Shown: positions 1 through 12,429 of the stretch, one piece after another | Layout: each line of letters starts with the position of its first letter | Numbering within the stretch: position 1 is the first letter of the stretch | Translations under genes and position numbers: made by a program | Notes under the pieces: model-generated | What the model saw: the letters and a program-made list of their open reading frames with translations, nothing else | What the model was told of the DNA's origin: nothing | The model's database searches: none | Assembly (NCBI GenBank): GCA_947184155.2 | Contig: CAMXCT020001435.1 | Coordinates: 650,331-714,330, forward strand | DNA length: 64,000 nucleotides | Direction of reading: 5' to 3' | Source of the DNA: Cladocopium goreaui | Lineage: Eukaryota; Sar; Dinophyceae; Suessiales; Symbiodiniaceae

Positions 1-799
1 CAAGACTCATGAACATGATTGAACATGATTGAACATGCACAACTAGGCAACTGGTGGATGCCCTAGGCATCCCGAACTGCTCTGATGATGAAATTGACCG
101 AATCTGGCGGCATCTGCTCGATGCATTTCTGAATAACCTGAGCTTGTGGAAACGATCCTCCATGCAGAATTCATGCAGTGTCTGAATTACGGGGTGGTGG
201 CAAGTTCCAAGAACTGCTCCAGGGTAGTTGATACGTCTGAAGTCCTTTGACGAATTCCGGCAAGCTCTCATGATCGAATCTCACCGAGCCACATCTGGTG
301 GCCACAAGCAGCTTTCAAAAAAAGGGTGTTCTAGCAGTTTCTAGCATTTTCTACAATCTTCCTGGAGTTAAGAGGTACTTTACCTGATCATAGCAGGATG
401 AAGGTTGGAAGTGCTAGTGACCCAAGGACCCAAGTCTGGAAACCCCTTTGCTGCAGTGACCCACCAAGTCAACCTTGAGTCAAGGCACATGGTTTCCGTG
501 CATGTTCCTTAGCCCAGGAAGCATCAAACGCCATTCGGAGTCGCATCTTACACCCCTTGTCGACCGACTCATGCTCTTGCATAGGTCCATAACCTTCCAA
601 TGTCCCATGATTCATTTGACACTCCGGCAAAACTATGACAGGACTTTGAACGATAAGAAGGTAGGCATCTGATCCCTGTATTTGTGCACCTGCAAATTCA
701 AAGACACCTCCAAACGAAGAAAGCCAGTGGCTTTCTAAACAAACTGTCATCCTCAATTTGGCTACACAAAGCCCATTTTTGGCTGTTTTTCTCAAGAGC

Positions 800-907
800 T
801 CAGAGCTGAGGACGTCCGTAGGCAAGTCTCCGTATGCAGTCGTCCACGTGATCTTCCAACTCCCGGGAGATTTGCTGCTGCGACTCTTTGGAGACAGCAT
901 TAATCGC
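800..907 (-). CDS. Last PUF exon, C-terminal repeat and stop
   Basis: After an acceptor (TTGTTCAG) the minus strand reads 35 codons to TGA at 802-800, ending RRLAYGRPQL. The segment ESQQQISRELEDHVDDCIRRLAYGR fits the pattern of PUF repeat 8, where a conserved aromatic-Gly-Lys/Arg follows the second helix. It is assigned to this gene by position and pattern only, so it is less certain than repeats 1-2. Confidence 0.5.
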   Translation of the reverse strand, partial: AINAVSKESQQQISRELEDHVDDCIRRLAYGRPQL

Positions 908-2126
908 CTGAACAAACCGCAGCATTGCAAGCATTGAACAAATCATAGTTTGCAACAAGCTCAACTTAGCATATCTTAGCATCTAGTGTTGCCTAGCATG
1001 GCTTAACTCGGGCAAAGAGACGATGAACAAGCTGACCATTCAATGAACACATGAACAAATGAAGACGTTAAAGAATGAAGTAAATACATGAGATGAAAGG
1101 AAGCTCAGGAAGAAGCGATGAGAAATGAAGTAATGTACCCAAACGTACACTGAAAAAGTGTCTGAATTTGGCCTTTTGGATGACTCGGCAACCACACTGG
1201 TCCTGAAATGCAGTTGAGTATTCAGTAGCACATTCTACACCACGAAGATACGTCTGAATCTGGACGCTTGTTTAATATGTACGAGATCAGCAAACTCTAC
1301 TTTACATTGACGACTCAATGACGAGAAACATAAAGTGACTTAGCGTTAAACGTCCATCCGTTTTTTCCTTCAATCGCACGCTATGGGAAGTCATTGTAAG
1401 TTTGTTCCGTTGAACAAGCATTGCATGATATGTAACAAATAATACAAATATATGTACTTACATCACATTGCAGTACATATTATATATATATATAATTATA
1501 TTATACATATTATAATATAGGTATATACATACATACAAAATAATATTATACATTTTGGAGCTCGAAGCTGCCATTTCAACTGTCTTTGCAATATTTTGGA
1601 GTTGGAACCTTTCATTTTCCATAGATTTTGCAACATGTTGGTGGAATTTGTAACATTTTGGAGCTGGAAGCTGCCGTTTCAAGGGTATTTGCAGCATTTT
1701 TGAGTTCGAACCTCTCATTTTCGATGGAATTTGCAACATTTTGGTGCTGGAACTGTTCATGTAACATGGGAGTTTGCAACTAGGGTTCATTCGGGGTTGG
1801 TTTTAGGTCTAGTTTAGGGGTTTTGTTTGGTTTAAAGTTGTTTAAGGGTTGGTTTTAGAGTTAGGGTTTATTTAGATTTTTGTAACGGTTAGTTCAGGAT
1901 CTTTTTAGGGAAGATTCGGCAGGCTTGGTTTAAGAGAAGCAGAAAAGCAGGTAAGCAAAGAAGCAGGGAAAAGCAGAAAGCAGAGAAGCTGGAAAAGCAG
2001 AAAAGCAGGGAAAAGCAGGGAAAAGCAGAAAGAGAGAAGCAGAAAAGCAAAGAAGAAGGGAAACAGAAACCCAAAAAAAATGCCCAAGACTGGAAAAAAA
2101 AAACATCCCCAAAAAAATATTCCTCC

Positions 2127-2160
<34 letters not shown>

Positions 2161-5100
2161 TATATTATACAGTATTATACATATAATCATATATATATGT
2201 GGGGTTGTCCAAAATTATGTACCCGAAAACTGCCCTTACGCCGCGCTTTGCGCACCTTTCGCGCCCTTTCGCGCCCCAGCAGAATCGGGACATGGGAATA
2301 TGATCGGGCTTTCGTTTATTTATAGGTTTATAAATAGTGGTATTCAGACCTTTCGCGAACCTCCATCGCCCTTTCGCGGCCTTTCGCCACTGCAGCAAAA
2401 CATACACATCCATATCCGCAGATGTCACTCAGATCTAAAAGCCTTGCATGATTTTAGGACGACTCCCCATAATGTATATTATATATATATAATTATATAT
2501 ATGCATCAATCTGCTTTGGGCACTGGGCTCATTTTGGTCGTGAATTTCACACCGCAACATGGTGGTGGGGCGTGGGATGGGCTATATGGAAGAAAGGGAA
2601 CAGTCTACCAGCAGCAACCGCTACTAGACTTCATCATAGTAACAACCAGAGCCCTAACTACCACCACCCCTCCCCAGCCGGCACAACTTTCCCCATTCAC
2701 CCAACCACGCATTCAGAGTTTACACCAAAGAAAAAGTAATAATCTACGCCCGAAGCAAGAACAAAATTACACCCACAATGAGCCAAAATCTATGCCTGGA
2801 GCCCGAAGCGAACCCCAATCTGCTTCAGATTCAGCAAAATACATTGCATTACATCATATTGCATTGAGAGGCATTGAATACATTCCAGTGGACGTATGTG
2901 TTACTTAGGCTGTTCATATTGCCATACAGTATTGCACCCACCGCGTGGTAAATACATATCATGTCATGTCATGTCATATCATATCATATCATGTCATACA
3001 TTCACGGGCTAACCTAGCGTTTCCCAGGCCTGAGATGTTTTCATGATTACTTTGGACGTGACTCCGCATCACCACAACTTAGATGCATGCAGCTGGACAC
3101 TTTCATACATGTGCAAAACCTGCGACTGACACATATTGATGCACAATGCATGCTTCACTGTGCAACATCCCAGAAGCTTGTGTCGCACAGGACTGGTCTC
3201 GGTCTTAGGGACAAAATCAAGTAAGATTGATAAGATTGTTTGTAGTCAAGTGTGTGAAGGGTTTTTTCCCATGCATCTGGTTGCGGGCTCCTGAGACAGT
3301 TTGGCCACATTGCCTTGCAGAGCCGACACCATGGCCTGCAGGCATGCTCCGACGATGGGTCAGGCGGCCAATATTGGCCAATGATACCTCCAAAAGAGAG
3401 CCTTTCATCCAAGACACCGGAGCTCTAGGACAGAGTCCAAATCCTAACCCTCCCGTCCCCTTCGCCTTCCTCTGCCTCAGAATTCCAGTTTTCACCAAGA
3501 GAAGTGGTATCAGACTCTCAGGATCTCTCAGGATCTCTCAGGATCTCTCAGTTTGTGCTTCATTGTTTTCTACAGTTGGACAACTCACAGACCTGGCCGC
3601 TGGCGTCTACTTCCGCAACCAAGGTGCTGTGCGTCAGCAGAATCAAAGATCTTTTGCACCTCAACAAAGACTCAATTGTGGCAAATCCACAACATGTTTG
3701 CTTGCCAAGAAGGAAGTCGCAACTCGCGCATGAGACAACATGGGCAAATAAAGAGCTGCAGACAAGCAAGAGATGTCTCCACGATGACAAATATTGTAGT
3801 GCAAAGACTAATGCAGCACTACATCCGAAAGCTCTAACCCCAGTTGGCCAGAGCCGCTAAAGGTGTTCCATTGACAAGTATCGGTACCTTTCTTCTTCAG
3901 TGAAAGAAAAATCAGGCAATAATGCAGCAATCAGGTTGTTCGGCTAGTTCGGTACCACCGCAACTCCCGCACCCTTAGACGAAGTTGCTGGATTCACAGT
4001 TGGGTCCCCAGGCCAGGTGGTTGCCGTAGGGGTCCTTTGCCAAGTCTGGTGCTTCAGCACGGATAGCCTGTGCAGGGCATGTAGTCACTACACTCACTAC
4101 CTGACACTATCGGTTGTTGCAGAAACTATACATGCCTCAATCGGATCCTATAAGACAATTCGGCGCTGGACAAACTAGTAAATGGATGCAGAAGTACTGC
4201 CAAACATAGTCCCGTCTGTTCTGGCATCCGCGTTGACACAGCTCCACTGCTCCTAAGATCCCTGCAGCATAGACTCGGTGCTTCGTCTCCTCAGGTGCCT
4301 GTACGGCGGGCTTGTTGCAAGTCATACCACTTGGAAGTTCAACAAACAAATAAAAAATAGAAAACTCCAAGCATAATGAGCCCCAACATGTAGGGTGTTT
4401 CATGAAACCAAGCAGTATGCAGCTCCATGTCTCTCCTCCACAAAACGCCCTGTCATGCACAGCATACTCTCTGCATTTCTCTCGACTCTCACATAGTGCT
4501 GCCTCATCCAGCTTCTGTTGGATGTATCGAGTGCCGTACTGGTCCTTGGAGAAGGGCAAAGCAGGGCATGCATCTGTGGCCAGTTGTCTATGATTGTCCA
4601 TGTACTTATTCTTTTCTTCATGATTTCGCCTCCATCTGTCGGAACGCACCCTTCTATCAAATAGCTATCAGCTCTCGATTCAGCCCTTCAGAGCAGAGTC
4701 CCGGATCATACCAGCACCCCTTGCCTTGGCAAATTCTCCAACCAGGTTCTCCTGGCCAATGCAAGTTGCATGACTTCACTGCGAACAAACCCGGCAAAAT
4801 GCCAACGATATCCAAACAATGCAGTTCTGTGACCATCTTGAATCTCCCTGTCTGGGTGCCTGAAGCACCTCTTCCAGCGGCACTTCTCTGATCTGCCTTC
4901 GCACCTGCCGTGACGAAGTTAGGGGAGCTATCAGAAATCTCTGGAAGCCGTTGGGCTTTTGGAATCAGTTCCGCAGTCTCTTCTGTCCCTTCTGAGAAAA
5001 GACAGTGGCGCCTGGTTGAGCTGTGCACTCAAGGTGTCATCGTCTTCAAGAGCTGCAGCTGGTTCCTCCTGTTTGAACCGAGGGGTGGCAGGTAGTTGCA

Positions 5101-7614
5101 GGCCCAGCAGGTTCCCCATGGCAAATGATCGCTGGAGTTCCTGATAGAACCCGGCAAAGTAGGGCCTTCACAGATTTCCATTTTCTTGACTGGCTGAACC
5201 TAGTATACCCCGTCTTTCATTTCTAATTCTTGACTCCACTTGAGCTCAAACCGCAAAACCGAGAACCCCGGTCTCCTTGGCATTCTTTCCCTGTCAAAAC
5301 TTGACAACACTGTCCACATGGCAAATTGCAAGTCAATACAAGTCCAGCTTAGACTATCTTTTCTCTCGGTTTGGCAAAGATTCAGATTCAGCAAGAACAC
5401 AAACTGGAGACTGGCACATCCTCGTGAGCTTCAATCCTGCCATTCTGATTTCTATATTATTTGTTAAGTGGAGAATGAACCAGAGACGGAGCTCAGCAGG
5501 AATCCTGAGAGACTGAGAGAGAGAGAGAGAGCACATGAGGGAGCACAGAGGCTTAGCTTCAGTTGGAAAGCCCATACTTAAGGCTATCTCTCAACTCAGC
5601 CCTCTTCTACAATACCATATGTTCCTTGGCAATTTGTTGTCACATCTTCAGACATCATGCTCCTACAACAGGTTGGATCAAGATGTTACACCCCAGGAAT
5701 TTTCAGTGAGATCCATGGAGCCAAAATTGGGTCGGTTGGATTGGTGGGTGATCGGTGGGTGTAATGGCCCAGACCCCGGTTCTATCAGGTCTTGTCAACA
5801 CCGGTGTCAACCCCGTGGCACATCATTGCACCTTGGCACGGCGTTTGCCTTTTGCCTCCCGAGGCCCACTGTTTTTGCCTCCTGCAAACACGTAAGGCCC
5901 TTCAAGGCAATCATAGAAACGCAACTGCAGAGGATCTCGATGAAAAGAAAACACATTGTGGAATGGCCAAAGAACGAAGCACCATATCAAATCCAGCTGA
6001 GTCAAATGAATGGTGTTTCAGAAGCCATCTGAATGTCTCATCATACGGCTCTTGGAAATGCTTGTATTGGACCTCTATGTCGTTGAACATCTGCCTTGGT
6101 ACAGCAGGAGTGTCGTTTCAGAGCGGAGAGGGTCCTCCCTGGTCCTGTCTTCTTGGCTTTGCCTCACACAACTCTGATTCCGACATTTCCTGGTCATGTC
6201 ACAACCATCAGCCTTAAGGATTGGGATACCGTTATCTGTATTGCCATTGACATAGCCCATGAGTATGCGCACATCTCCTACAAAACCTAAGGAGCTGCGA
6301 TAAGGTGTCGTGTTGCAGTGTCAATGCACATCGGCTCTCCAAAGTGTCCTAAAAAAGGTGTCATGCAGCAGCATTCGCTTTGGCATCCCGGCATTCTTTG
6401 GAGCTCCTTGCCTCAGCAGTATCCGCCCAGAATCTTGTTCTGGGGAGAGAAAAATAAATTTGGATCTGGATTTGAGCCTAGCATTTGTTTTCTCTGCCTT
6501 CACAGGTTCGCCTTTTCGGTCTTGAAGATTGTTCAAAGGGGAACTGCCATCATCTAGATCCAAACTGTTGCTGCCTCCATGTATTGTTTTTATGCGTTGA
6601 GGTAGAGTTTGGTCGAAGTGGGAGAACACGAGCAAACACAAACCAGCAAACAGCATGTCTGCTTAATACTCAATACTACCAAAAAATATGTGTTACTTGT
6701 GCAAGGAAAGCAAAGGAACTTTACAGCTGTTTGCCTTTTGCCCTAATTCACTCAATACCCTCAACAAACATGCAGCAAAGGTGCTCTGGAACCGGAGGGG
6801 CATGCCCAAACATCGGCATAGCTGGCATTCCTCCTGCCATTCGCGCGACAGGAAGGAAGCACAAGAATTGAAGGCCGGAGCTGAACAAAGAGATTGTCGA
6901 ACGGATGATGTTAGGGTCAATCGCTTGCAATTCTTTGCAATTGTACGCTAGCCAAGCTGACAATTCGACAAACAATGAACCGTACAGAGGCAAATATCAT
7001 CAAAGATCTATATTTTATCAACGACTCTACAGGTTCCACATATTGCCCTGACAACCCACCCCACCACATCCCCTCTCTCTGCTTAGCAGCCTAAGTACGC
7101 CATGTTCATGTTCATATAAGGCTGCATCATATTCTGAGGCGGCCTGAGAGTGACTGGCTGCTCCAGGAATTTGGAAAGTTCCTATGAGCGCCTGACAGTG
7201 ATTCACTACTCTGATGGCTCGCTTGGTCAAAATTGTTGCCTTTGGGAAGGACTACTGCCTTCAGTTAATGTAAACCAGTTCACAGCAATTATGCTCGTAA
7301 AGACAGAGGCACCAGTTGTGTATGGCAATTATCATTATTTTTCGATTTTTTTATCGCAAGTCTCAACCACCACTGTTTCTCTTGCGAAGCAAGTGGACGC
7401 ATATTTTGTTTCAAAGACAAATTTGTCCTGAAAGAGTCATCACCCGTGTCACTGAGTTCCCTGGCATGTATTGACCATAGGGCGGAAGGCTTTGATGCGG
7501 ATAGGGCATAGGCATCGAAGGCATCGAGGGGGGCACAGAGTATGGAGGATACTGCATGAACCTTGGCACAGAGCTGGTGCTTGCTGCCACCTGGTAGAAC
7601 TGAGCCTGAATGTC
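800..7614 (-). CDS. Pumilio/PUF RNA-binding protein gene, multi-exon (partial model)
   Basis: PUF proteins bind the 3' UTRs of mRNAs through about eight 36-residue helical repeats and control translation and decay. Reading the minus strand, short exons with consistent phase encode a Met/Pro-rich N-terminal part (7614 to about 6785), repeat 1 and the start of repeat 2 (4573 to 3620), a later repeat piece (3335-3291) and a C-terminal repeat ending in TGA (907-800). Exons between these, and the true start upstream of 7614, were not found, so the model is incomplete. Several introns appear to use GC donors and one perhaps GA, with AG acceptors usually followed by G; such mixed donors are known from dinoflagellates. 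Introns hold AT microsatellites and degenerate repeats. The family is well supported by two adjoining repeats with correct spacing. Expression and intactness cannot be judged. Confidence 0.7.
1472..2200. repeat. Intronic repeats: AT tract, diverged tandem repeat, TTTAGGG-like tract, purine tract
   Basis: In order: an AT-rich microsatellite (about 1472-1545); a diverged tandem repeat at 1555-1770 whose unit contains GCAACATTTTGGAGCTGGAA; a degenerate GGTTTAGGG/TTTAGGG tract (about 1790-1910); an A/G-rich tract of AGCAGAAA and AGCAGGGAAA units (about 1935-2060); and another (TA)n tract (about 2127-2195). On the PUF gene model these sit inside an intron. Confidence 0.8.
2955..3000. repeat. ATATC/ATGTC pentamer repeat
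   Basis: About nine pentamers alternate between CATGT and CATAT. It is a short microsatellite within the PUF gene region. Confidence 0.85.
3291..3335 (-). CDS. PUF mid-domain exon
   Basis: A 45-base exon candidate encodes AMVSALQGNVAKLSQ, which matches the middle helix of a PUF repeat (pattern xMVxxLxGxVxKLxx). It follows a good acceptor (CTGCAG) and would end at a CAG/GA donor. It lies between the repeat 1-2 exons and the last exon, as expected. The exon carrying the following base-contact helix was not located. Confidence 0.55.
3515..3552. repeat. CTCAGGATCT tandem repeat
   Basis: About 3.5 copies of a 10-base unit lie in a PUF intron. Confidence 0.85.
3620..4573 (-). CDS. PUF repeats 1-2, four exons
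   Basis: Proposed exons are 4573-4503, 4298-4266, 4067-4014 and 3659-3620. Joined in phase they give the classic PUF repeat 1 core FSKDQYGTRYIQQKLDE, then the helix segment APEETKHRVYA, then AIRAEAPDLAKDPYGNHL, then VQKIFDSADAQ. Lengths between the anchor residues match human PUM1 repeats 1-2 residue for residue. The base-contacting triplets would be T-R-Q in repeat 1 and N-H-Q in repeat 2, the type that reads A and U in known PUF proteins. The first three exons appear to end at GC donors and the fourth at a GT donor. The intron between 4298 and 4503 is only about 200 bases. Confidence 0.75.
6785..7614 (-). CDS. Met/Pro-rich N-terminal exons of the PUF gene
   Basis: Three exon candidates are in phase: 7614-7444 (exactly 57 codons after CTACAG), 7133-7091 (43 bases, ending at a GC donor) and about 6833-6793. 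They encode low-complexity sequence rich in Met, Pro, Tyr and Gln, with pieces such as MPSMPMPYPHQSLPPYGQYM and GGMPAMPMFGHAPP. Such disordered N-termini are common in PUF proteins. Linkage to the PUF repeats is inferred from strand and order. More minus-strand protein-like pieces lie at about 6590-6500, 6090-5940 and 5120-4900 and may be further exons. Confidence 0.45.
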
Positions 7615-7624
7615 CTGTAGATGA

Positions 7625-8110
7625 GGACTCACCGAAGGAAGTGTAGAAGAAAAAAGATGAAGGGTGAAAAATAGAAAAGTCGCGAAACACTGTGATTTTC
7701 CAATGTTTGGTGGTTTTGGAAGATTGAAAAGTAGGCTCGACAAAGGGGCGGGTGCGGAGCCATCTAGTCGTATGAGAAATCAAAAATTGCACGCCGCTGT
7801 GGTGGGAAACGCGTTTTGACGTCAACTGGAACTTGAGATGTTGTAAAAGTGCACACCGTTGTGGCGCGAAACGCGTGCCCAAGTCAAATGCTAAAAACAC
7901 CTCGGGATTGGAGCACTTTTGTCAGTTGAAATGTTGGAAAAGTGTAAGCCGCGGTGGCGCGAAGCACGTTTCGAAGTCTAAATATTAAAAACACACCATC
8001 CTCGGAGCACTTTTGGATGTTCAGCTGTTGAAAAGTGCACGCCGAGTGGCGCGAAGCACATTTGGACGTCAAAACTGTTAAAAACTAATGGTCTTGGAGC
8101 ACTAGTTGAG
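7625..8110 (-). repeat. Symbiodiniaceae-type 93-bp repeat module, copy 1
   Basis: On the minus strand, about four diverged units carry the core TGCTTCGCGCCAC...GGCGTGCACTTTT (about 7795-8110; spacing near 70, 84 and 93 bases). They are followed by a unique tail (7790-7625) whose reading includes RTRPFVEPTF and then a pyrimidine-rich stretch. The same arrangement recurs in the opposite orientation at 22.47-23.2 kb. Units are open in several frames, so the ORFs through them are not evidence of genes. Confidence 0.75.
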
Positions 8111-8675
8111 GTTAGGGCGCAGCTTTGCATGACAGGCGCAATGGATTCTGCACCTTGTGAAAAGTGAGCCAAACGTGCGGGCACTCCCAAAAACGATGGC
8201 AGGCGTGGGACGTTGGAAAAGGATCTGCAAAGACACACGTCGCGTGGCAGGCGCAGTACAAGAGGCATATCCATCAGACATGTTAGGAGGTCCGGGCGCT
8301 GATTTCCTGAAAGGGTTGCCTTTTAGAGCATCAGATCTTCAGGTTTGCGAAGATAATTTTGCGTGACAGGCGCAGCACTTCGTATGACCTGGCCTCACGT
8401 TTTCGTGGCAAGCGCAATACTTTAGACAGATGGAATGGAAAAATCGCAAAACACATTGGTACGCGGCAGTCAGCTCTGCATTCAACTTGCCATTTTTGAA
8501 GGAATTCTCGCAGAATTGTTTCGTGTTGTCAAATTTAAAATTGAATACGTCTCGCGGAAATTCTTCGTTTTGGAGCTCAGAAAATACAATTTTTGAGGAA
8601 GTTTCGCAGAATTGCTTCGTTTTGGACATATCAACTTCCACTTTTTGACAGAAGTCTCGCATAATTGCTTGCTTT
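8110..8675. repeat. Diverged short repeats, no gene seen
   Basis: A motif like GTGACAGGCGCA recurs at about 8125, 8240, 8358 and 8402. A second motif, TCGCAGAATTG(C/T)TTCG, recurs at about 8505, 8600 and 8655. I see no coding signal. Confidence 0.6.
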
Positions 8676-10430
8676 CAGATAGTAAGATAGATAGATAGAT
8701 GGATAGGGAGATAAATAGACAACTAAAGTCCTTAAAAAGAAAAAAAGAGACAGATAGATGAATAGTCAGATAGTCTGATAGACAGGTAGCCAGATCGACA
8801 GATAGCCATATAGATGAATAGATAGCAAGATAGATAGATACATAGTATAGATACACAGATACACAGATACACAGACAGAAAGATAGATAGTCCAATCTGA
8901 CAAACAGATAGACAGATAGACAGATAACAGACAGACAGACAGACAGACAGACAGATAGATAGATAGACAGACAGATAGCAGATACATAGATAGAACGCTT
9001 AGGTGGATAGATAGTTAGATGGGTAGTGTGAGAGAGAGAGAGATGAATAGATAGAAAGATTAAAAGAAATGAAAAGATAGACAGCTAGCCAGACAGATAG
9101 ATAGTGACAGACATAGATGGATAAACGATAGATAGATTGATTGATTGATTGATAGATAGATATAGATAGATAGATAGATAGATGGATAGATAGAGATAGA
9201 TAGAGATAGATAGATAGATACATAGATAAAGATAGATAGATAGATAGATAGATAAAGATGGATAAAGATAGATAAAGATGGATAAAGATAGATAAAGATA
9301 GACAAAGATAGATAAAGATAGATAAAGATAGATAAAGATAGATAAAGATAGATAAAGATAGATAAAGATAGATAAAGATAGATAAAGATAGATAAAGATA
9401 GATAAAGATAGATAAAGATAGATAAAGATAGATAAAGATAGATAAAGATAGATAAAGATAGATAAAGATAGATCAAGATAGATCAAGATAGATAAAGATA
9501 GATAAAGATAGATAAAGATAGATAAAGATAGATAAAGATAGATAAAGATAGATAAAGATAGATAAAGATAGATAGAGATAGATAGAGATCGATAGAGATA
9601 GATAGAGATAGATAAAGACAGATAAAGATAGATAAAGATAGATAAAGATAGATAAAGATAGATAAAGATAGATAAAGATAGATAAAGATAGATAAAGATA
9701 GATAAAGATAGATAAAGATAGATCAAGATAGATAAAGATAGATAAAGATAGATAAAGATAGATAAAGATAGATAAAGATAGATAAAGATAGATAAAGATA
9801 GATAAAGATAGACAAAGATAGATAAAGATAGATAAAGATAGATAAAGATAGATAAAGATAGATAAAGATAGATAAAGATAGATAAAGATAGATAAAGATA
9901 GATAAAGATAGACAAAGATAGACAAAGATAGACAAAGATACACAAAGATACACAAAGATGGACAAAGATGGACAAAGATAGACAAAGATAGACAAAGATA
10001 GACAAAGATAGACAAAGATAGACAAACATAGACAAAGATAGAGAAAGATAGATAAAGATAGATAAAGATAGATAAACATAGATAAAAATAGATAGATTAG
10101 ATAGATTAGATAGATTAGATTAGATAGATTAGATAGATTAGATAGATTAGATAGGTTAGATAGATTAGATAGATTCGATAGATTCGATAGATTCGATAGA
10201 TTGGATAGATTGGATAGATTGGATAGATTGGATAGATTGGATAGATTGGATAGATTGGATAGATTAGATAGATTAGATAGATTAGATAAATTGGATAGAT
10301 AAGATAAGACAAGACAAGATAAGATAAGAGAAGATAGGATAGGATAGGATAAGATAAGATAGATAGATAGATGGATAGATAGATAGATAGATGGATAGAT
10401 GGATAGATGGATAGATGGATAGCTCAGAGC
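8675..10430. repeat. Long GATA-family microsatellite (GATAGACA, GATAAAGATA, GATAGATT)
   Basis: About 1.75 kb of near-pure simple repeat. GATA/GACA tetramers (8675-9240) pass into a 10-base GATAAAGATA array (about 9240-10085), then GATAGATT and GATTGGATA units (10090-10290), then GATAA/GATG units to 10425. The minus-strand ORFs across it (SLSIFIYLYL repeats) are translations of the repeat and not genes. Confidence 0.95.
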
Positions 10431-12425
10431 CTCAACCACCTTTCGGTCCATGGGTTCTTTCTCCCATCCATGCATTACAACAACTCACTTCTCCTATAGG
10501 TTTTCTATCTTTGAAACTTCCGCGACTGCCTTGTGCGGTACTACTGGTACTATGATAATCTAGCTTGTACACATACAGAAAATACTTGTACACAGATGTA
10601 TAGTATGAAATATCACATCAATATATTCACGCATAAGTATGTCTGTTTGTCTCTGTCTGTCTGGTCTGGTCTGGTCTGGTCTTGTTTGTACAAGACACAA
10701 CTTGACACAACTATAGTAGACATGAGCAAACCAATTCTTGCTGGTCAAACTCAAAAGCACAGGCAGAGATGAAAAGGTGGCAAGGGCAACACTTACAAAT
10801 CTCACCGAATCTCCCATGCAAAAACCATGAAAAAAAAACGTTGTTGATTTCTCATATTGTCCTGGGTGCCCAGACTGTTGAAAGTCAGGTGCTGCTGCCG
10901 CTGCTGCTGCAGCTGCTTTTGCTTGAGCCCTCAGTCTCTGCCACATGAGTTGCACAAATACTTATGAGGGTGTCTCAGATGGCACATGATACGTTTGTGC
11001 AAATTGTGAATTTGGGACAATTGAATTTCTTTTGGGCCCGATCCAAGGCTGGCATTTTATTGGCATGTATCAGCAGTTCATGGGATTCTGACTTGGATGC
11101 AATGCTCACCAGTAATGGACAAAGCCGCTTGGGTTCCGGGCTTTCGTGAGCCACGCCCACGACCCCGCCCCTGTCCACCCTGGGTCGTAAAGAATACATA
11201 AGGAAACACAGCTGAGACCAGTGAAGCCCAATTCACAATTACTCACAGAATCAACAGCTACGTTGGAACTGTTGCTTCAGAAAGTCGCAAAGCATGGCAA
11301 AGCATGGCAAAGCGATGCAAAGCGCTTGTGACCTGTCAGGACCTGTCAGGACCTGTCAGGAAAGTTGCAGGAAAGTTGATGGAAACTGCGTGCGCCTCCT
11401 CGTGAAAGATTGAAGACTCGATCTTTCGAGGTGAGTCACCATCCTGGCACTGAATCACTGAATCGGCAAATCTATGGAATCTACGTCTGCCGAGCAAAGG
11501 AAGTCAGGTCTTTATGGCAAAGCCGTTGCAAGAAGGGTACATCAAACATGGATCAAAAAGCAGGACGCCTATACTCTATTTGCAGTAGATTTGAAGTCAT
11601 TCTAGTGAATTGATCACCGTGATTTGGCTTTGCTTTGCATTGAGTGGTGAGGGTTTAGGTTTAAAAACCCATTGATGGTACCCAAGCAATCCCTGTGTAA
11701 CACAACAGAGGGTTGCATAGGGCGAATGTGATCACCGTCCAAGGTCGCACCCTGCCCTTAATCATCCTCAACCGCTGGGAGTCGCAATAATATATGCGAG
11801 AAACTGTCTATCCCTCGGCACTCTATAAGCAAAAAAAATACTCTGACAAGGAGCAGATTTTGGAATTGCAAAATATTCACTGATTCCTCCTGCATGGTGC
11901 CAACATTGCATGTCTTCGTCAAGAGATCGGGGGATGCGCATGGATGCGCCTTTGCCATCAACGGCGGCCCAGATGGCCCTGCGGGCAGAAATGCATCTGG
12001 TGGCATGTAATGCAATCAGCTTGAAAACAAACGCTTCCGACCCTGCACAAACAGATGAACAACTTTAACAAAGCCACTGCGTGGCAACTCCGCCTGGATC
12101 AATTTGCATTGGAACGGGCCTCAGCGCATTGAAACATGACATAAGAAATACATAAGACGGATTGGAAACATGTGAAAGAGACTTTGCTCAGCCATGGCTC
12201 AGTGAAGTTTCTGCGCTGTGATGCAACAAGATCAACAAGTAACAAGGCCACACTTAGCTCAAACTCTTGGCGCCCGACCCTCTCAGAGCATCATTGGCTG
12301 CGCGTGCTGCAGCCTCAGACCGTACTGTCGGAAAAGAGGATCTTGATATCATGACAATGACGCCCTGTTCACAACTCAAAAACCAGATGCATTTTGAGCG
12401 CACCTAGATACTCAGATTTTACTGC
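10430..12425. other. No confident gene; small tandem repeats
   Basis: This 2-kb stretch has a TCTGG run (about 10655-10682), a GCTGCT run (about 10890-10925; poly-Ala on the minus strand, possibly part of an exon), AGCATGGCAA repeats (about 11291-11325) and ACCTGTCAGG repeats (11331-11362). No family could be recognised in any frame. Confidence 0.6.
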
Positions 12426-12429
12426 ATGC

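Noticed and set aside
8766-10475. Long minus-strand ORFs up to 316 codons (SLSIFIYL repeats, SNLSNLSN repeats)
   Set aside because: They are translations of the GATA-type microsatellite and carry no independent coding evidence.
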